A stretch of 64,000 nt of DNA from Methanobacterium sp. ERen5 (GTDB taxonomy: Archaea; Methanobacteriota; Methanobacteria; Methanobacteriales; Methanobacteriaceae): the NCBI GenBank assembly GCA_024167805.1, contig CP099988.1, positions 711,001-775,000 of the forward strand, read 5' to 3'. The notes under the pieces were generated by a model. It was not told the DNA's origin and did not search any database. It worked only from the letters and a program-made list of their open reading frames with translations. Below are positions 59,088 through 64,000 of the stretch, piece by piece (position 1 is the stretch's first letter; each line of letters starts with the position of its first letter). Both the position numbers and the translations under genes were made by a program.

Positions 59088-59439
59088 TATTTTTTCAGTT
59101 CATCATCCATAGATAAGTTTGAACATTAACATGAAAATGATCTGCCCATTTTTTTTGAGTGAACCACATCATTTCATAGTTAAAGTGTACTTCAATTGGT
59201 TTCAGACATTCATTTCCTGTATAAAAGTATGATATATCCGTTTTCAAAACTTCATTATCAGCAATATTAAGTTCTCCTTAGTGTGAATCTGATATCAAAC
59301 TTTTTCTATTACTAATTTAGAGTTTTTGTAAGAGCATTTGAAACTTCAAATGAGGAAATTTTTATATCTAGTTAAAGGACATAGAAGGGATCGAAGCGTA
59401 AAAATAATTTGGGTTGGGGGTATTAACTGTGGTGATATT
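59088..59439. other. intergenic region with a degraded RhuM-like fragment
   Basis: Holds the minus-strand fragment listed at 59095-59276 and the promoter of the HEAT-repeat gene. A second plus-strand frame upstream of ATG 59440 is open but has no typical start. Confidence 0.4.
59095..59276 (-). pseudogene. RhuM-like N-terminal fragment
   Basis: Minus-strand frame reading IEVHFNYEMMWFTQKKWADH then FHVNVQTYLWMMN before stop 59095-59097. The pattern V-x-F-x-x-E-x-x-W-x-T-Q is that of RhuM/Fic-associated helix-turn-helix starts. AAGGAGAA lies upstream, but no normal start codon is in place and the rest of the gene is absent. A remnant of a mobile or toxin-type gene. Confidence 0.35.
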
Positions 59440-61685
59440 ATGAGGGTGTTCAATCTTTTGAGAACCAGAATTGAGGAGATGGAAGATAACGGTGATGTTG
59501 AAGGATTAATACATGCTTTGAATGATGATTCTGAAAATGTTCGTAGAGAAGCTGTTTTAGCTTTAGAAAGGATAGGAGATGTTAGAGCAACAGAACCATT
59601 GATGCAAAAACTCCAAGATCCTGATAAAACCATACAGGAAGAAGCTATCACAGCCCTTGGAAGAATACAAGACAAAAGAGCCGTACCCCTCCTCATACAA
59701 ACACTCAACAATAAATTTATAGGTATAAGGTGGCGTGCTGCTGAGTCCTTAGGTAAAATTGGTGATCCTCGGGCAACTGAACCGTTGATGCAAAAACTCC
59801 AAGATCCTGATAAAACCATACAGGAAGAAGCTATCACAGCCCTTGGAAGAATACAAGACAAAAAAGCCGTACCCCTCCTCATACAAACACTCAACAATCC
59901 TAACAGCAGCATAAGATCCCGTGCCATCGAATCCCTGGGAAAAATTGGAGACCCACAGGCAACAGAACCCGTTATCATGACTTTGCATGATAAGGAAAAA
60001 ATAATACAAGAAGTTGCAATAACTGCCCTTGGAAGAATTGCAGTGGATCCACTCGTCCAAGACTTAAAAAGCGAGGATCAAAAACTCCGGGAAAATGCCA
60101 TACTATCACTGAATCGTTTGAGAGAGTTTAAAGTATCCGAACCTGAAATAAAAGTTAAAGTCGAAGATGTAGATTCAGATGATAAATTGATGGATAGAAT
60201 AGTTGATGAAGCTGTTTTAAACGAAAAATCAAATTTCAAGTTAAAATCTATGGAACTTGAATCCGCTGGTTTTTATGTTTACTTGGAAAATTTTGTGAAA
60301 AGTTCCAAGTACAACTATCTCGATGGTTTCATCAACAGATCAAGATACGATTATGAATTTGTTGATATAAAAAAACTCAGAAATCTCTTGGAAGATAAAG
60401 GAATAAATTTCACTGAAGAAGAGGTTACTTGGCTTATTCAGGCGGAAATTGAGAATCAAGAGTATCTAGAATTTGAATCCCGAATAATGGCCCGAAACCC
60501 CGAAAACCTGAACCAGTACATAGAAACCCTGATCAAAACCTATCCAGAACCCCGAGATCATATGGGGGATCTTGAAAAACTATTGAAACAAGAGAACATC
60601 AAACACCAAAACCTAGAACAAGAAATCGAAAAAATACAGAAACAACTGGAAATAACAGAATTCGAAAACAAACTACTGGCTAAAGAAGCCATGGTTAGGG
60701 ATAAAAAAATTCTCCAACCATACTGAAGGAATTTAGGAAGAAAGAACTTGAAAAAAACAAACTTCAAATGATCAACACCGGCAAGTATGAGTACATAAAG
60801 AAATTTGTGGATAAATCCCGAAGCCACTATGAATTTGGGGATATAATTAACTTCAAAAGTTTACTTACATACAGAGGCATGGAATTTTCCGATGCTGACT
60901 TGCTTTGGCTTATTGAAAGGGAAATACAGAGCCAGGAATATTTGGAGTTTGAATCAAAAATTATGGCCCAAAAACCCGAAAATCTGAACCAGTACATAGA
61001 AACCCTGATCAAAATATATCCAGAACCTCATGAGCATATGGATGGCCTGGTTAAGCTCTTGAAACAAGAAAATATCAAACACCAAAACCTAGAACAAGAA
61101 ATCGAAAAAACACAGAAACAACTGGAAATAACAGAATTCGAAAACAAACTACTGGATAAAAATGTTGAAGAATCGATTTTACCATTTGAATTGCAAGATA
61201 TGAACTATGTTTACACATCATTTAATTTAGGAAATCTTTACTTCGATATTTCAAAGACAAGCCAAGCATTGGCCTATTATGATAAAGCCCTTTATGTATA
61301 TCCTGATTTTGTGGATGCATGGAAAAATATGGGTTTAATATACTTCACAATGGGAAGATTTCAGAAGGCTGCTGCATGTTACAATCAGATTCTGCTTTTA
61401 GATCAGGATTATCCTGAACTATGGATTGCTGTGGGGTTATTATTCTTTGAGATGGACAGAGTTCCTGAAGCTAAGTTATGCTATGAAAGGACCAAAGAGT
61501 TGAATCCATGCTATAAAACAGAGGATTTGGCTGTTGAAACATTGAAATTCTTGAAAAATCAACCCCTAACATTAGAAAAATTAAATAATTATTTAGAATT
61601 GGCATCCTCAGCAGACTGGGAAACTTCAGATCCAACACCGCCCCTCTCAAGGATCATGAACCTCTTAAACAGGGGGCAGGAATAG
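59440..61685 (+). CDS. HEAT-repeat / TPR protein, one frameshift
   Basis: About 748 residues. ATG 59440 follows GGTGATATT. N-terminal HEAT (PBS lyase-type) repeats of 31 residues, e.g. AVPLLIQTLNN and SLGKIGDPRATEPL. Then two copies of a 150-residue unit with YLEFESRIMARNPENLNQYI and a coiled coil (QEIEKIQKQLEITEFENKLL). The end has three TPRs (ALAYYDKALYVYPDFVDAWK etc.). One A is missing in 60703-60709. A scaffold protein, possibly linked to phycobilisome-lyase-like HEAT proteins of methanogens. Partner unknown. Confidence 0.75.
59601..59898 (+). repeat. near-identical 186-bp tandem repeat within the HEAT gene
   Basis: The stretch from GATGCAAAAACTCCAAGATC at 59601 to CTCAACAAT near 59712 is repeated at 59787-59898 with only a few changes. 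Each unit of 186 bases equals two 31-residue HEAT repeats. A third, divergent unit follows at about 59970. Confidence 0.8.
60480..61158 (+). repeat. 478-bp direct repeat unit within the same gene
   Basis: The segment near 60601-60680 (CACCAAAACCTAGAACAAGA on to AAACTACTGG) recurs at 61079-61156 with one or two changes, and the region about 100 bases before each copy is also similar. The repeat encodes the coiled coil and its flanks. Confidence 0.75.
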
Positions 61686-61717
61686 AATAAATTAATTCCC
61701 TATTTTTTTATTTATCA

Positions 61718-62524
61718 TTATGCTAATCCCATCATTTTAAGTGAGATATAAATCATCACCACGATGTAGATATATTTCAACTGTTTTTCAGGAATCTTAT
61801 GGGACGCTCTTACCCCTAGTTGTGCTACAGGAGTGCTGATACATGCAAGTAGAATCAGTTGAACCAGATTTATGTATCCGATGGAATAGGGAGGAATACC
61901 TGACACATTTATACCATTTATGATGTACGAAAGAACTCCACCTATTGCGGTAAAAACCAGCACAGCGGTGGATGTGCCTATAGCTGTTCGGAGGTTGAAG
62001 TTCATTAAAAATACGAGTATAGGTACTAGTACAATCCCTCCTCCAATTCCCAGGAGTCCTGATAAACTACCTGCAAATAATCCAATGAGGATGTAGGGAA
62101 TAGCTCCCTCTTTGGGTTTCTTGTCCTTATCAGGATATTTTGCAACTAACATCCATATAGCTGCTAAAAATACTAAAACCCCAAATGTTACCTTCAAGTA
62201 CTCTCCAGGTATGTTTGTGGCCAGTGTTCCCCCTGCAAAGGAAGCTAACACTCCAGAGATTCCCATGAGGATTGTGGGGCGAAACAAAACTGCATTTCTT
62301 CTTTTATGACCAATTGTTCCACTGATTGCAGTTGGAAGAATAACAGCCAGACTCGTTCCAAATGCTACCCTAATTGCTATGGTGGGATCCACACCGATGG
62401 AAGTTAAAAGAAAAAACTGGACCGGAACCATTATAAAACCGCCTCCAACACCTAAGAGTCCTGATGCAAATCCTACCGTGGCCCCTGTGATTATTAAAGC
62501 GATTATATAGATTATTATATCCAT
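61718..62524 (-). CDS. TauE/SafE (TSUP) family membrane permease
   Basis: About 268 residues with eight hydrophobic segments in two homologous halves. Each half has the family GLLGVGGGFIMVP / GLLGIGGGIVLVP motif. Members export sulfite, sulfonates or related anions. ATG 62524 is preferred over a TTG at 62557 because the membrane start then lies right at the N-terminus. No substrate evidence in context. Confidence 0.87.
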   Translation of the reverse strand: MDIIIYIIALIITGATVGFASGLLGVGGGFIMVPVQFFLLTSIGVDPTIAIRVAFGTSLAVILPTAISGTIGHKRRNAVLFRPTILMGISGVLASFAGGTLATNIPGEYLKVTFGVLVFLAAIWMLVAKYPDKDKKPKEGAIPYILIGLFAGSLSGLLGIGGGIVLVPILVFLMNFNLRTAIGTSTAVLVFTAIGGVLSYIINGINVSGIPPYSIGYINLVQLILLACISTPVAQLGVRASHKIPEKQLKYIYIVVMIYISLKMMGLA

Positions 62525-62840
62525 TTTAGTCCCATTATTAAATTTTTTTACTATCAATTTTTAGTTTGCACTTCACTAAATTAAAGGTTTTCATAACGAC
62601 CCAATCTTTAAAATTGAAGAAACCTCATTACCAACTGATTTTTCTTTGGATCCTAATGCTACATCAAATAATTTTGCCTGAATAATGAATTTTGTTGTCA
62701 GTATTTTCAATAGAATTTATAAAAACTAAAATTTTTTTAGAACTTATCACATGGTCTCTGAAATCATTTATAGGAGATCACCAATAGTAACAATCTAAAG
62801 ATGGGTTAAAAATTAATATGAAAATTTACGGGTGGTAGTT
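62525..62840. other. divergent intergenic region
   Basis: Promoter region between the permease and the MutS2-like gene. AT-rich; no gene or repeat noticed. Confidence 0.35.
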
Positions 62841-64000
62841 TTGGAACTAAGAGATATAAAAGGTATTGGTGAGCGTCAGGCAGATAAAATCCTTTCAAAC
62901 TTTGGTGGAGAAAAGGAGTTTTACAGGGCAGTTAAACATTATGAGGTAGACAAACTGACCAATACTGAAGGTGTTAGTCAAAGAAAGGCCATTGAAATAA
63001 TAAACACCCTTCTTGGCAATCAAACCAAAGAATTTTTAAAAACTGATAATTCCCGTCTTATTTATGATGACATAATTGAACGAATACTAAGATTTTCCAG
63101 TACCAATTACAGTAGAAACAGAATTCTTTTAATGAGCCCGCTTAAAAATGAAGCTAGCATCATGGAAAATGTTGAATTTGTAATGGCTGCCAAGGAATTT
63201 GTAAGCACACTGCCTGTAGATGAATTGAAAACCCTACTTAAAAAGATCAACAATTTGGAAGAAGCAAAACCCAAATACGATCCATCAAGTGCCATACTGG
63301 TAGAAACCCGTGAAGACTACCATCAACTAATAGAATCTGGACTCAACAGTTATAGTTCCATAATAACAGGAGAAGAACTTGAAAATCCCGAAGACTTTGA
63401 GTTTATTGTTTATGTGTACAACCAGGGCTTGATTGAAATTGAATCTGAAAACATGGCCATGGTAACTAGTAACGCTGAAGAATTTGAAATAGTTCCAGAT
63501 ACTGTGCTAGCATACTATAAAAAAAATTACGATGTAATACAAAATTCATATAAAATTAAACAGATCCTCCAAAAAGAATCCGTGCTTGGTGATGTGATAA
63601 AGATCATAGACTCATTAGAACCTAAAGAACTTGATGAATCCATATTTGACCATGCCATTGAAGAAGCTAAGAAAGACGCAGATTTAAAACTCAAAAATGC
63701 TATTAAACAGGTTGATCTAAATGGTGATGAAGTTCTTGATCTTTTAAATGAAGGGATGCCAAAAAAATTACAGCAAATATTTGACGATGTAATGAACCAA
63801 GCCAGGGCAACTGTTAAAGAACAGACTGACTGTACCTTCGATCCTTTCATACAAAAGTATCCCGTAGAAATTGATACAAAGGAACTTGAACGAATAAAAA
63901 AACAGGAAGCTGCCAGGAAGTATGTGAAAATATTCGAAGAAAATGTTAAAGCAGCCACCACATTATCAAAAATGAAGGACATCGTGGAAAAAGAAATACA
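62841..64000 (+). CDS. archaeal MutS2-like protein, N-terminal part (runs off the window)
   Basis: TTG 62841 after GGTGGTAGTT starts ELRDIKGIGERQADKILSNF, a helix-hairpin-helix, followed by TNTEGVSQRKAIEIINTLLG. The next 300 residues are helical, with a YSRNRILLMSPLKNEA segment, and match the lever/core region of archaeal MutS-related proteins. The ATPase domain would lie beyond base 64000. Role in DNA repair or recombination is inferred from the family. Confidence 0.72.
   Translation, partial: MELRDIKGIGERQADKILSNFGGEKEFYRAVKHYEVDKLTNTEGVSQRKAIEIINTLLGNQTKEFLKTDNSRLIYDDIIERILRFSSTNYSRNRILLMSPLKNEASIMENVEFVMAAKEFVSTLPVDELKTLLKKINNLEEAKPKYDPSSAILVETREDYHQLIESGLNSYSSIITGEELENPEDFEFIVYVYNQGLIEIESENMAMVTSNAEEFEIVPDTVLAYYKKNYDVIQNSYKIKQILQKESVLGDVIKIIDSLEPKELDESIFDHAIEEAKKDADLKLKNAIKQVDLNGDEVLDLLNEGMPKKLQQIFDDVMNQARATVKEQTDCTFDPFIQKYPVEIDTKELERIKKQEAARKYVKIFEENVKAATTLSKMKDIVEKEI

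Overview
The window is a stretch of chromosome from a methanogenic archaeon of the order Methanobacteriales, most likely Methanobacterium or a close relative. The evidence is an AT-rich sequence, archaeal information-processing genes (Orc1/Cdc6, MCM, aIF2-beta, aIF6, NMD3, eL18a/LX, eL31, eL39, eS19, RNase P Rpp21, archaeal FtsY, AglB, Fap7-like kinase, archaeal Thi4), an F420H2-oxidase-type flavoprotein (FprA), an archaeal-lipid UbiA prenyltransferase, and GGAGG/GGTGA ribosome-binding sites. I see no rRNA, tRNA or CRISPR array.

Layout. 1-9.2 kb: Orc1/Cdc6, a small membrane protein, archease, two acidic Trp-rich proteins of unknown function, FprA, RtcB, an MTAP/MTIP-type phosphorylase, NadA and a DUF763 gene. 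10.2-24.8 kb: an integrated mobile element of about 14.6 kb inserted inside the DUF763 gene. It is bounded by a 12-bp direct repeat (10202-10213 and 24808-24819). It carries a lipoprotein, a HEPN-domain protein, a MITE-like insertion, an OLD-type ATPase/TOPRIM nuclease, a type IIG restriction-modification enzyme, four unrecognised genes with two arrays of 11-bp iterons and a recurrent 26-bp upstream motif, and a tyrosine integrase next to the right end. 24.8-36.5 kb: the detached 3' end of DUF763, an Ala/Val-rich secreted protein, a dUTPase, a methyltransferase and a PRC-barrel protein. These are followed by the conserved translation/secretion cluster read right to left (rnp4-yhbY, rps19e, PDCD5 homologue, PP-loop ATPase, rpl39e, rpl31e, eif6, LX, pfdA, ftsY) and then a Fap7-like kinase, Thi4 and a DRG-type GTPase. 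36.7-64 kb: aglB, topA, a phosphodiesterase with rlmE, mcm, eif2b, nmd3, tyrS, tmk, two small DNA-binding-type genes, a polyprenol kinase with a second thymidylate-kinase-like gene, an HD/OB nuclease, an MFS exporter, trmO, ubiA, a large U32 peptidase, a HEAT/TPR protein, a TauE/SafE permease and the start of an archaeal MutS2-like protein.

A window-wide feature shapes the annotation. About two dozen otherwise normal genes are interrupted by single-base losses, nearly always in homopolymer runs. Restoring one base per site gives full-length, family-typical proteins. I annotate these as single genes and state each break. The pattern looks like uncorrected sequencing error rather than biology, whereas the DUF763 split is a true insertion.
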